Below, in pieces: positions 9,210 through 17,160 of a stretch of DNA of 64,000 nucleotides. The stretch comes from Paraburkholderia sp. SOS3 (GTDB lineage: Bacteria; Pseudomonadota; Gammaproteobacteria; Burkholderiales; Burkholderiaceae): NCBI RefSeq assembly GCF_001922345.1, contig NZ_CP018812.1:2728001-2792000 (forward strand). The letters run 5' to 3'. Positions within the stretch are counted from its first letter, which is position 1; every line of letters begins with the position of its first letter. The notes beneath the pieces are model-generated. The model was not told the origin of the DNA. It made no database searches and worked only from the letters and a program-made list of their open reading frames with translations. The translations under genes were made by a program, and so were the position numbers.

Positions 9210-9591
9210 GGCCGACATGTTAGAAACGCGGCGCGCGCGAGTCTTGACCCGGCTGCGCGCCGTTTATGACGATTTCAGCATAGCAACTGTTGCGCCGCGC
9301 CATTGTAACGAAGGCAGCGGAGACACTCCTGCGGGCGCCCATCGCGCGTGCGCCACGCGAGTCGCGCGTCCCTGCTTCGATGCGTATCGTGACCTTGCCG
9401 TCAAAGCGTATCGTCACGCGCCTGGTGACAACCCCAATTGCTGCATTACCCTTTACATAAAGGTTCAGGATGCCTATTTTCTGCGCTCCCCACTATGCTG
9501 AAATCGTCACGCAGCACGCGTGAATCGCGCAAGACGACCGATTTTGATGTGCTTACACTGCGATCGATTCATCAACATCTGGAGAGCTGTC
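9210..9591. other. Divergent intergenic region of the hydroxyproline locus
   Basis: This 382-bp region separates the leftward epimerase/dehydrogenase genes from the rightward deaminase. It has no convincing gene. It holds a 12-bp direct repeat with 24-bp period (listed separately), a small hairpin CCTTTacataAAGG near 9450, and the ribosome binding site of the deaminase at 9581-9586. Promoters for both directions must lie here, but I see no strong -35/-10 pair. Confidence 0.6.
9382..9417. promoter_or_regulatory. Direct repeat, candidate AraC-type operator
   Basis: GCGTATCGTGAC at 9382-9393 and GCGTATCGTCAC at 9406-9417 match at 11 of 12 positions with a 24-bp period. Direct repeats about two helical turns apart are the normal layout of AraC-family sites. 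The pair sits in the divergent control region, and the PAS-AraC regulator of the locus is encoded at 4332-5201. Binding is inferred. Confidence 0.5.
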
Positions 9592-10497
9592 GTGGCGCAT
9601 ATCTGGGAAGGCGTAATGCCCGCCGTCACCACCAAATTCAACGCGGATTTCAGCATAGACCGCGGGTGGACGAAGAAAAACATCGAAGCACAGATCGACG
9701 CGGGCGTCGACGGCATCATCGTATGCGGTTCGCTCGGCGAGGCGTCGACGCTTTCTCTCGACGAGAAGCTGCAGGTGCTCGACATCGCCGTCGATGCATC
9801 GCAAGGCCGCGTACCGGTTCTGCTGACGATCGCCGAAAACAGCACGCTCGACGCATGCCGTCAGGCCGAAGCGGGCGCAAAGCACGGCGCAGCCGGCTAT
9901 ATGGTGCTGCCGGGCCTGCGTTACCTGTCCGACCGACGCGAAACGATCAATCATTTCCGCATGGTTGCGAACGCAAGCAGTTTGCCGCTGATGATCTACA
10001 ACAATCCGCTCGCCTACGGCGTCGACATGACGCCGGAGATGTTCGCGGAAGTCGCTGACGAACAGAAAATTGTCGCGATCAAGGAATCGTGCGGCGACGT
10101 GCGCCGCGTGACCGATCTGATCAACGCGGTCGGCGACCGTTACGCGATTCTGTGCGGCGTCGATAACCTCGCGCTCGAAGCGATGATGATGGGCGCGCAC
10201 GGCTGGGTCGCGGGGCTCGTGTGCGCGTTTCCGAAGGAGACGGTCGCGATCTACAGGCTGTTCAAGGCAGGCCGCTTCGAAGAAGCACGCGCCATCTACC
10301 GCTGGTTCGCGCCGTTGCTCGCGCTCGATGTATCGGCAAAGCTCGTGCAGAACATCAAGCTTGCCGAAGCGATCGTCGGCCTCGGTACCGAGCCGGTGCG
10401 GCCGCCGCGTCTGCCGCTCGCCGGCGACGAGCGCAAGGCCGTCGAAGCGTTGATCCGCCGCTCGATCGAAACGCGCCCGGCACTGCCGAAGCTGTAA
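9592..10497 (+). CDS. lhpC: 1-pyrroline-4-hydroxy-2-carboxylate deaminase (DapA superfamily)
   Basis: A 301-residue TIM-barrel lyase of the dihydrodipicolinate synthase family. Lys164 in AIKESCGD is the Schiff-base lysine and Tyr136 in IYNNP the proton relay; GSLGE at 46-50 is the carboxylate-binding loop. In hydroxyproline clusters this family deaminates 1-pyrroline-4-hydroxy-2-carboxylate to 2-oxoglutarate semialdehyde. Start is GTG 9592, placed by GGAGAG at 9581-9586; the upstream ATG at 9520 lacks a site and adds 24 unlikely residues. The semialdehyde dehydrogenase that completes the route is not in this window. Confidence 0.9.
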   Translation: MAHIWEGVMPAVTTKFNADFSIDRGWTKKNIEAQIDAGVDGIIVCGSLGEASTLSLDEKLQVLDIAVDASQGRVPVLLTIAENSTLDACRQAEAGAKHGAAGYMVLPGLRYLSDRRETINHFRMVANASSLPLMIYNNPLAYGVDMTPEMFAEVADEQKIVAIKESCGDVRRVTDLINAVGDRYAILCGVDNLALEAMMMGAHGWVAGLVCAFPKETVAIYRLFKAGRFEEARAIYRWFAPLLALDVSAKLVQNIKLAEAIVGLGTEPVRPPRLPLAGDERKAVEALIRRSIETRPALPKL

Positions 10498-10651
10498 CCG
10501 CGCGTCCCGGACCGCGGTGTGCTGCGCATGCATGCACGCCGCGTGTACCCCGGTTTTGCAACACCGCGCTTGTCATCGAAGTTGGTCTACGACGCACGGG
10601 CCGCGAGTGCTCCATGCCGCGCCTGCGTTCATTCATACACGGGGAGTCACA

Positions 10652-11794
10652 GTGAAGCTCAAGGTATCGCATATCGTGATCGCGTCTGCGCTCGCGTGGG
10701 CAAGCGGCGCGCAGGCAGCGGACGCCGACGTCGTGAAGATCGGTTTTGCCGCGCCGTTGACCGGCCAGCAATCGAACTACGGCACCGACATGCAAAAAGG
10801 CGCGCAACTCGCCATCGACGATTTCAACGCGACACATCCGGTGATCGGCGGCAAGCCGGTTAAGTTCTCCCTGACCTCCGAAGACGACCAGGCCGATCCG
10901 CGGACCGGCACGACGGTCGCGCAGCGGCTCATCGACGACGGCGTGCACGGCATTGTCGGGCACTTCAACTCGGGCACGAGCATTCCGGCTTCGGACCTGT
11001 ACAACCGCGCAGGCCTGCCGCAGGTGTCGATGGCCACGTCGCCGGTCTACACTGCACGCGGCTACAAAACCACCTACCGGCTGCTCACGAGCGATTCGCA
11101 AGCGGGCAGCATCATGGGCAAGTACGTGGTGAACAAGCTCAAATACAAGCGCATTGCGATCATCGACGACCGCACCGCATACGGGCAGGGCATCGCCGAC
11201 GAGTTCGCCGCGGCCGTCACAGCGGCCGGCGGCACGGTCGTCAAGCGCGACTACACGAACGACAAGGCGCTCGATTTCTCTGCGGTCCTGACCAATATGA
11301 AAGGCCTCGAACCGGATGCGATCTTCTACGGCGGCGGCGACGCCCAGTCGTCGCCGATGATCCGCAAGATGCGCCAGCTCGGCATCAAGTCGGCGTTCAT
11401 CACCGGCGAGATGTCGAAGTCGCCGACGTTCCTGAAGGTCGGCGGCAGCGCGGCGGAAGGTTCGATCGTCTATATGGGCGGGTTGCCTAAAGAGAAGATG
11501 CCGGGATTCTCCGGCTTCGAATCGCGCTACAAGGCGCGCTTTCACGAAGATCCGGTGACGTACTCGCCATACTCGTACGACGGCACGATCGCGCTGCTGA
11601 CCGCGATGAAGGACGCGAACTCCACCGACCCGAAGGTGTACACGTCGTGGCTCGACAAGGTGAACATCAAGGGCGTGACGTCGAACGACGTCGCGTACGA
11701 CTCGAAAGGCGATCTCAAAGACGCGCCGGTGACGATCTACAAAGTGGAAAAAGGCGGCTTCGTGCCAATGGACACGATCGGCGGAAAGAGCTGA
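10652..11794 (+). CDS. ABC transporter solute-binding protein, LivJ-like (branched-chain amino acid type)
   Basis: A 380-residue periplasmic protein. It starts at GTG 10652 behind GGGGAG at 10641-10646 and has a signal peptide cleaved near residue 22 (GAQA then ADADV). The mature part begins with VVKIGFAAPLTGQQ, the hallmark of type I periplasmic binding proteins of the leucine/isoleucine/valine class, and keeps the Peripla_BP_6 layout through YSPYSYDGTIAL. It follows the deaminase by 154 nt on the same strand, so hydroxyproline or proline is the likely ligand. No permease or ATPase gene accompanies it in the window, so it must borrow a membrane complex encoded elsewhere or the cluster is split. 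Confidence 0.85.
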   Translation: MKLKVSHIVIASALAWASGAQAADADVVKIGFAAPLTGQQSNYGTDMQKGAQLAIDDFNATHPVIGGKPVKFSLTSEDDQADPRTGTTVAQRLIDDGVHGIVGHFNSGTSIPASDLYNRAGLPQVSMATSPVYTARGYKTTYRLLTSDSQAGSIMGKYVVNKLKYKRIAIIDDRTAYGQGIADEFAAAVTAAGGTVVKRDYTNDKALDFSAVLTNMKGLEPDAIFYGGGDAQSSPMIRKMRQLGIKSAFITGEMSKSPTFLKVGGSAAEGSIVYMGGLPKEKMPGFSGFESRYKARFHEDPVTYSPYSYDGTIALLTAMKDANSTDPKVYTSWLDKVNIKGVTSNDVAYDSKGDLKDAPVTIYKVEKGGFVPMDTIGGKS

Positions 11795-11828
11795 TCGCGG
11801 CGGCGGAATAATCGGGCCGATCGATGCA

Positions 11829-11853
11829 GCGCGCGGCCCCTGCCGCGCGCTTT
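11829..11853. terminator. Bidirectional rho-independent terminator
   Basis: A perfect 9-bp stem, GCGCGCGGC (11829-11837) and GCCGCGCGC (11842-11850), with a CCCT loop, is followed by TTTGCCTTTT on the plus strand. It lies between the converging binding-protein and response-regulator genes and probably ends the first. Confidence 0.7.
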
Positions 11854-11866
11854 GCCTTTTCGGCAA

Positions 11867-12595
11867 TCAGGCCGCGGCGGCCGCGGTCGCTTCGGCTGCC
11901 GCGTTTTCCTCGCGCACACAGAGCAGCCGGTAGCCGCTCTTGTACACGGGCTGCAGACGGTAATCGTTGTGTTCTTCGATTTGCAGCAGCAGACGCAAAC
12001 GCGACACGTGGCTATCGATCGTGCGCGTGACCTCGCGGAACTCGCGTCCCCACACCATCGCAAAGATATGGTCGCGCGACAGCACACGGCCCACATTGGA
12101 AAAGAACAGCGCGGCAAGACGAAACTGCGTGCCCGAAAGCTGCACCGGCGTGCCGTGCAGCGTGACGACCTGACGGCGCGTATCGAAGTGGTACGGCCCG
12201 ACGTCGAAACTCGACACGCCGAATCGCTCCGGATAGGTACGCCGCAGCAACGCCGTCACGCGTTCGCGAAATTCCGCGGTGCGCACCGGAAACGTCACAT
12301 AGTCGTCGGCTCCCGCGATCAGCGCACGCACGACGCTTTCTTCGGATTGATCGCTCGATGCGAAGATGACCGGCACACGATCGCCGTTCACCGCACGCAT
12401 CGACTTCAAGACGTCGATACCGGACATTCGCACGCCATGCCAATCGAGCACGAGCAGGTCCGCGGTGGATCGCGCGAGCGCTTTGGACATCGTCAGACCA
12501 TCGTCATAGACCATGCAGCTATGGCCGGCCTGCACAAGGATGCGCTCCAGATGCTTGCTGCGCACCGGATCGCGTTGAAGGATTGCTATACGCAT
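11867..12595 (-). CDS. OmpR-type regulator with degenerate receiver domain
   Basis: A 242-residue protein with an N-terminal receiver (about 1-118) and a C-terminal winged helix (about 140-235, ending in YKSGYRLLCV). Asp51 occupies the phosphoacceptor position. The normal acidic pair before it is replaced by Gln7-Arg8, leaving only Asp9, and the conserved lysine (usually in TKPF) is Phe102 in TFPV. Without the acid pair and lysine, normal Mg-dependent phosphorylation is doubtful, so it may work as an atypical receiver. ATG 12595 gives the usual MRIAIL start; an upstream ATG at 12640 is less likely. No histidine kinase is adjacent. An Ala-rich tail ends the protein. Confidence 0.85.
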   Translation of the reverse strand: MRIAILQRDPVRSKHLERILVQAGHSCMVYDDGLTMSKALARSTADLLVLDWHGVRMSGIDVLKSMRAVNGDRVPVIFASSDQSEESVVRALIAGADDYVTFPVRTAEFRERVTALLRRTYPERFGVSSFDVGPYHFDTRRQVVTLHGTPVQLSGTQFRLAALFFSNVGRVLSRDHIFAMVWGREFREVTRTIDSHVSRLRLLLQIEEHNDYRLQPVYKSGYRLLCVREENAAAEATAAAAA

Positions 12596-12734
12596 TGTAA
12601 AAATTCTCGACTGTTGCCTCGGTGGCGATTCTCTGGGCACCCAATGCCTGTGCCCATAAGATCAGTCTGAATTTGCGACGTCGCACCGATATTTCGCCCG
12701 AGCCGGAAACGTCGCGACAGCGTGTGGACATACC

Positions 12735-14219
12735 ATGGGTTTCATGAAAACCCTATCCGTTTCCTCCTCGCCCCAGCCGTCGCCATCGACTTCGTCGTCG
12801 CGTTTGACACCTGCGCTTGCGCGGATCGTTGCGACGGTCAGCGTCGGCTTTGTCGTCACGCAACTCGACGTGACGATCGTCAACGTCGCGCTCGCGCGCA
12901 TCGGTGCCGACCTTCGCGCAAACGTCACGGCACTGCAATGGATCGTCGACGCGTACACGCTTGCATTCGCGGTGCTGATGCTGTCGGCCGGTGCGCTTGG
13001 CGATCGCTTCGGAGCCCGCAGGATATTTGCGGCAGGCATTGCGCTGTTTGCATTCGCGTCGCTGCTGTGCGGGCTCGCCGCGAACGGCGCATGGCTCGTC
13101 GCCGCGCGTGCATGCCAGGGCGTCGGAGCGGCGGCGATGCTGCCCACTTCGCTCGCTCTGCTCAATCAGTCGTGCGCGCATGATCCGAAACTGCGCGCGC
13201 GTGCGGTCGGTCTGTGGACCGCCACGGGCTCGATTTCGATCGCGGCGGGTCCGGTGATCGGCGGCGTGCTGATCGACGCATTCGGCTGGCGCAGCATCTT
13301 TCTCGTAAATCTGCCGTTGTGCGCGGCGGGTCTCGCGGCGACTTTCGCATGGCTGCCGAAGGGCGCGTCAATAACGACGGCGGCGGCGATAGCGGAGATG
13401 ACGACTTCCGCCGCGCCCCCTGCACGAGCGCGCGGAATCGATCCGCTCGGTCAGCTATTCGCGGTCGTGGCGTTGACCGCATTCACAGGCGCGGTGATCG
13501 AATGGCGACCGCTCGGACTCGCACATCCACTCGTTGCAGGCGGTTTCGGCCTCGCGCTTGCGGCCGGGTTCGCATTCGTCGCGACCGAGCGGCACATCGC
13601 CTCGCCGATGCTACCGCTGTCGCTCTTCGCAAGACGCACGTTCAGCGCCGCAGTGCTGTTCGGCATCTGCGTGAATCTGACCTACTACGGCGTCGTGTTC
13701 GTGTTGAGCCTTTTCCTGCAGCGTGTGCGCGGCGATACGCCGTTGCAGGCCGGGCTCGCGTTCCTGCCGCTCACCGGCGGTTTTCTGATTTCGAATCTCG
13801 TGAGCGGCTGGGTGATCGGAAAATTCGGCGCGCGCGTGCCGATGCTGGCAGGCGCTCTGATTGCCGCGCTCGGCTATGGGCTTCTGCATCGGGCCGGTGC
13901 ACAGACACCGCTTTGGGCGCTACTCGTGCCGTTCCTGCTGATTCCATCCGGCATGGGCCTCGCCGTTCCCGCAATGACAACCGCCGTACTCGCATCAGCC
14001 GACGCACGGCGCGCCGGCACGGCTTCGGCGGTGCTCAATACGGCGCGCCAGGCCGGCGGCGCGGTCGGCGTCGCGGCGTTCGGCGCGCTCGCAAGCGGCG
14101 CGCAGGCTGCCCATATCGTGAACGGCCTGCACGCGGCGACCGCCATTTCGACGGTGATTCTGCTGATTGCCGCCGTATGTGCGCGCCGCGTGGAACCTTA
14201 TCCGCACGCACGCGGATAA
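12735..14219 (+). CDS. MFS multidrug exporter, DHA2 family (14 TM)
   Basis: A 494-residue transporter. After a Ser/Pro-rich cytoplasmic tail, the first helix carries QLDVTIVNVAL (about 37-47), the motif D1 signature of the 14-helix drug:proton antiporters such as EmrB and QacA. WIVDAYTLAFAV and LGDRFGARR (motif A) follow. Length and the long middle helices agree with 14 segments. It exports unknown hydrophobic compounds across the inner membrane; no EmrA-type adaptor is next to it. An in-frame ATG at 12744 is an alternative start. The gene diverges from the degenerate OmpR-type regulator, which could control it. Confidence 0.88.
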   Translation: MGFMKTLSVSSSPQPSPSTSSSRLTPALARIVATVSVGFVVTQLDVTIVNVALARIGADLRANVTALQWIVDAYTLAFAVLMLSAGALGDRFGARRIFAAGIALFAFASLLCGLAANGAWLVAARACQGVGAAAMLPTSLALLNQSCAHDPKLRARAVGLWTATGSISIAAGPVIGGVLIDAFGWRSIFLVNLPLCAAGLAATFAWLPKGASITTAAAIAEMTTSAAPPARARGIDPLGQLFAVVALTAFTGAVIEWRPLGLAHPLVAGGFGLALAAGFAFVATERHIASPMLPLSLFARRTFSAAVLFGICVNLTYYGVVFVLSLFLQRVRGDTPLQAGLAFLPLTGGFLISNLVSGWVIGKFGARVPMLAGALIAALGYGLLHRAGAQTPLWALLVPFLLIPSGMGLAVPAMTTAVLASADARRAGTASAVLNTARQAGGAVGVAAFGALASGAQAAHIVNGLHAATAISTVILLIAAVCARRVEPYPHARG

Positions 14220-14222
14220 GTT

Positions 14223-14495
14223 TTACAAGCTCACTTCCTGTATTTGCCCGGATTCGAGCGCTTTTTCGATGAGCCCTTCGCTTTGTGCCTTGCGAACCGC
14301 ATTCGCGACGAGGTCTTCGGGCTCTTCGATCTCGGCCTTGATCGTGCTGATCAAGCCGGACGCGTCGAGAATGACGAGCGTTTTGGCCGAATCGGCCTGA
14401 CTGATGATGACGCGATGCGGTGTCGGCCCTTCGCCGAGGCTCGCGCAAAACTGCATGACCTGGCCACCGATCAAATGGTCGAAAGCTTGAATCAT
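14223..14495 (-). CDS. Conserved-looking hypothetical protein
   Basis: Ninety residues with balanced charge and no membrane segment. The order beta-rich N-terminus (HRVIISQADSAKTLVILDASG) then an acidic helical half (IKAEIEEPEDLVANAVRKAQSEGLIEK, split by a turn) suggests a small folded alpha/beta protein. I recognise no family. It converges on the MFS gene with 3 nt between stops, and its start is preceded by AGCACGCG with AAGGAGC nearby (TGACAAGGAGCACGCG), a good ribosome binding site that supports a real gene. Confidence 0.65.
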   Translation of the reverse strand: MIQAFDHLIGGQVMQFCASLGEGPTPHRVIISQADSAKTLVILDASGLISTIKAEIEEPEDLVANAVRKAQSEGLIEKALESGQIQEVSL

Positions 14496-14583
14496 CGCGT
14501 GCTCCTTGTCAGCTCAATCTGAGGTTAACCGATACAGTTTATTGACACCGCCAGGAAGCGCCTGGCCCAACTCTGCTACAAGG

Positions 14584-15015
14584 CTACAGGTTCAGCCCGC
14601 TACGTGGCGCCCGTGCGCCGTCGATGCTGATACGCCCCGCGCCTGTCACGGTCAACAACAGGAAGCCGCCGGCAATCGCAATGTTCTTCCAGAAATGCAC
14701 CACCATGTCGCGCTGCAGGGCGGCGTCCGTGACGTTCCAGAAATCATGCCCGAGAATCGCGGTCGCCACCGTGTAGATCGCAAGAATCAAACCGACCGAA
14801 CGGATCCGCAGCCCGACCACGAGGCAAACCCCGCCGAGCAGTTCGATGGCGACGACGAGCGGAGCCGCAAACGCGACGAAGGGCACGCCCCGCGCCTGCA
14901 GGTAACCGACAAAACTTGCGTAACCGAGCGCTTTCATCGCCGCGCCCCAAAGGAACATCACCGCAAGTGCAATACGTGCAATGAAAATCACGCCGGACTC
15001 AACGGCACGCGACAT
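14584..15015 (-). CDS. DoxX family membrane protein
   Basis: A 143-residue inner-membrane protein with four hydrophobic segments. Early residues IARIALAVMFLWGAAMKALG and the later VVAIELLGGVCLVVGLR match the DoxX/DoxD family (YphA-like subgroup), including the Glu in the second helix. HDFWN and FWKNIAIAGGFLLL complete the family pattern. Members are linked to redox stress or electron-transfer partners, but this one has none beside it. The start ATG 15015 follows a GAGGGGACGATCC stretch usable as ribosome binding site. Confidence 0.85.
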   Translation of the reverse strand: MSRAVESGVIFIARIALAVMFLWGAAMKALGYASFVGYLQARGVPFVAFAAPLVVAIELLGGVCLVVGLRIRSVGLILAIYTVATAILGHDFWNVTDAALQRDMVVHFWKNIAIAGGFLLLTVTGAGRISIDGARAPRSGLNL

Positions 15016-15283
15016 GGATCGTCCCCTCCCTTTCGAATATGCAAAAGACCTTGCGAGAAAGCGTCAGTTCCCCGATTACCGCCGATCGGCACCTCGTCGA
15101 TCGATCCTGCGTATGCACGACGTATGGATCACGGCAAAAAAGTACGCGGGCCGCGTAAAAAAGCGTCTTAAAGCAAGCTTTTAACCCACAACCCATGACA
15201 CGCGTTGTTATAATCCTCTCATAACCCGAACGAAATCTAACGCCGTATCCAGACGTGTCCTCACGCGTCGCCCAAGGATTTCC

Positions 15284-16009
15284 ATGCTCAAAACTGAACG
15301 TCTGCATGTGCTTGCCGATGCGTTAGCAAGGCAAAACGTGATGCGTCTGCGCGATGCGGCGTCACTACTCGGCGTTTCGGAAATGACGGTGCGACGCGAT
15401 ATCGCCGCGAGTCCAGGAAAATTCACTTATCTCGGCGGATATATCGTCAGCGCGAACGACGTGCCCAATAACGTCGGCTACTCGCTCGAAGAAGAAAAGG
15501 ATCACTTCGCGCAGGCAAAGGCGGAAGCATCGTCGATCGCATCGCGCCTGATTGCCGGCAACGAAACGATCTTCATCGACTGCGGCACGACGCTTACTAC
15601 GCTCGCGCGCCTCATTCCGGCGGAAACGAATGTGACAGTCGTCTGTTACTCGCTGAACGTCGCGGAAATTCTGCGGCGCAAGCCGAATGTACGGATGATT
15701 CTGCTAGGCGGGGTCTATGTGCCGTCGTCGGATTCGTTTTCCGGCGAAGAAAGCATCGAGGTATTGCGCCGCATGGGCATCAACAAGGCGTTCATTTCGG
15801 CGGGTGGTGTCGATACCGCACGCGGCGTCACGTGCTGGAATTTTCACGAAGTCGCGCTCAAGCAGGCCGCAATGGCGAGCGCGGTCGAAAGCCACCTCGT
15901 GGTGGACAGCAGCAAGTTCGGGGTGGTGAAGGCGGTGCGCTTTTCGCAGATCGACGACTTCGATTCGATCATCACCGAAAAGGGACAGGAAGCACGCCGG
16001 CGCAGATAA
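15284..16009 (+). CDS. deoR: DeoR-family repressor of the deoxyribose operon
   Basis: A 241-residue regulator. Residues 20-40 (RLRDAASLLGVSEMTVRRDI) are the DeoR helix-turn-helix, and from about 94 the sugar-phosphate isomerase-like sensor appears (FIDCGTTLTTLARLI). The C-terminus ends in DSSKFGVVKAVRFSQI, a family hallmark. It faces the deo operon tail to tail at 16009/16042. Such proteins usually repress catabolic genes until a phosphosugar binds; here deoxyribose-5-phosphate is the likely effector, as for E. coli DeoR. A TATAAT hexamer lies at 15209-15214. Confidence 0.85.
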   Translation: MLKTERLHVLADALARQNVMRLRDAASLLGVSEMTVRRDIAASPGKFTYLGGYIVSANDVPNNVGYSLEEEKDHFAQAKAEASSIASRLIAGNETIFIDCGTTLTTLARLIPAETNVTVVCYSLNVAEILRRKPNVRMILLGGVYVPSSDSFSGEESIEVLRRMGINKAFISAGGVDTARGVTCWNFHEVALKQAAMASAVESHLVVDSSKFGVVKAVRFSQIDDFDSIITEKGQEARRRR

Positions 16010-16024
16010 GCGCCGGCGCCTTTT
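15995..16024 (+). terminator. Terminator overlapping the deoR stop codon
   Basis: CGCCGGCGC (15995-16003) and GCGCCGGCG (16010-16018) form a perfect 9-bp stem with the loop AGATAA, followed by CCTTTT. The TAA in the loop is the stop codon of deoR, so the Arg-rich C-terminus doubles as the left arm. It may act in both directions for the convergent permease gene. Confidence 0.75.
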
Positions 16025-16041
16025 GCGTGGCAAGCGACGCG

Positions 16042-17091
16042 TTACTGCTTTTTGCGCTGCAGCGCGAACAGCGTGCCCGCGATCAGAATGAACGCGCCGA
16101 TAATCACCTTCTGCCAGGTGCTCGGCACGCCGACCAGGATCAGCACGTTATTGATCAGCGTCACGAGTACGACGCCAAGCAGCGTGCCCACCACCGTACC
16201 GGTGCCGCCTGTAATGCGCGCGCCGCCCAGAATCACTGCGGCGATCACATCGAGTTCCGAGCCCACGAGATCGAACGGATTGGCGAGCCGGTTGTTCGAT
16301 ACGTGCAGAATGCCCGCGATGCCGGCCAGCATGCCCGTATAGCCGAACACGAACAGATGAATCGCGCGCAGGTTATAGCCGAGCCGCTCGGCAATCGCGA
16401 GACTGCCGCCCATCGCATAGACGCCGCGCCCCATCATCGTGCGATTGAGCAGCCACCACGTCACCACTGCTGCGATCACGAGCGCGAGCACCGAAGCCGG
16501 CAACACGGCGCGCAAACCGTCGGCCGTGTGATAGAAGATCAGCGGAATGCGCCCGAAGTGGTCCATGCTGTGCGGGATATTCATAAAGAACACCGTGCCG
16601 ACGAAGGTCAGCAGAATCCCGCGATACAGATATTGCGTGCCGATCGTCACGATCAGCGACGGCGCCTTGAGGCGATACACCAGCACCCCGTTAATGAGCC
16701 CTAGCACGATGCCGCCGATTGCGCCTGTCAGCAGGATCAACGCGAACGGTGCGTCGGGCCACCACGCGAAAACGGCTTTCGTGATCGCGTACATGGTCAG
16801 CGCGGCGATCGCGGTGAACGAGACGTCGATGCCGCCCGACGCGAGCACGACGAGCGTGCCGAGCGCAAATAGCGACACCGTCGTCGCCGAATGCAGCAGG
16901 TCGAACAGTGTTGCGAACTGGAAAAAGCGCGGGTTGATCGCGCCGACGATCGCGCACGCCACGACGATCAGGGCAAACGTAAACCATTCCGGTTGACGCG
17001 CAAGACGCGTGCGCCAGCTGGGCGGCTTGACCTCGGGTGCGATTTTGACGACGTTAGGAGTGGCCATGGTCCGGTTCACGCTCGATGACAT
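16042..17091 (-). CDS. Sugar ABC transporter permease (RbsC-like), probable deoxyribose
   Basis: A 349-residue inner-membrane protein of the BPD_transp_2 family with 8-10 hydrophobic segments. LASGGIDVSFTAIAAL is the RbsC-type signature, and GSELDVIAAVILGGARITGGTGTVVGT the conserved cytoplasmic loop contacting the ATPase. Start ATG 17091 follows AGGAAG by 7 nt; an internal ATG at 17067 lacks a site. It is the last gene of the leftward deo operon, after the ATPase. The operon encodes two different permeases, so a heterodimeric channel is likely. Deoxyribose as cargo is inferred from DeoC and the kinase. Confidence 0.87.
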   Translation of the reverse strand: MSSSVNRTMATPNVVKIAPEVKPPSWRTRLARQPEWFTFALIVVACAIVGAINPRFFQFATLFDLLHSATTVSLFALGTLVVLASGGIDVSFTAIAALTMYAITKAVFAWWPDAPFALILLTGAIGGIVLGLINGVLVYRLKAPSLIVTIGTQYLYRGILLTFVGTVFFMNIPHSMDHFGRIPLIFYHTADGLRAVLPASVLALVIAAVVTWWLLNRTMMGRGVYAMGGSLAIAERLGYNLRAIHLFVFGYTGMLAGIAGILHVSNNRLANPFDLVGSELDVIAAVILGGARITGGTGTVVGTLLGVVLVTLINNVLILVGVPSTWQKVIIGAFILIAGTLFALQRKKQ

Positions 17092-17160
17092 CGTTGACTT
17101 CCTTTAAGCTCTAAAACTTCGAAGCACTGTGCTGTACACGCTATCCGCCGCTGTCGATCC

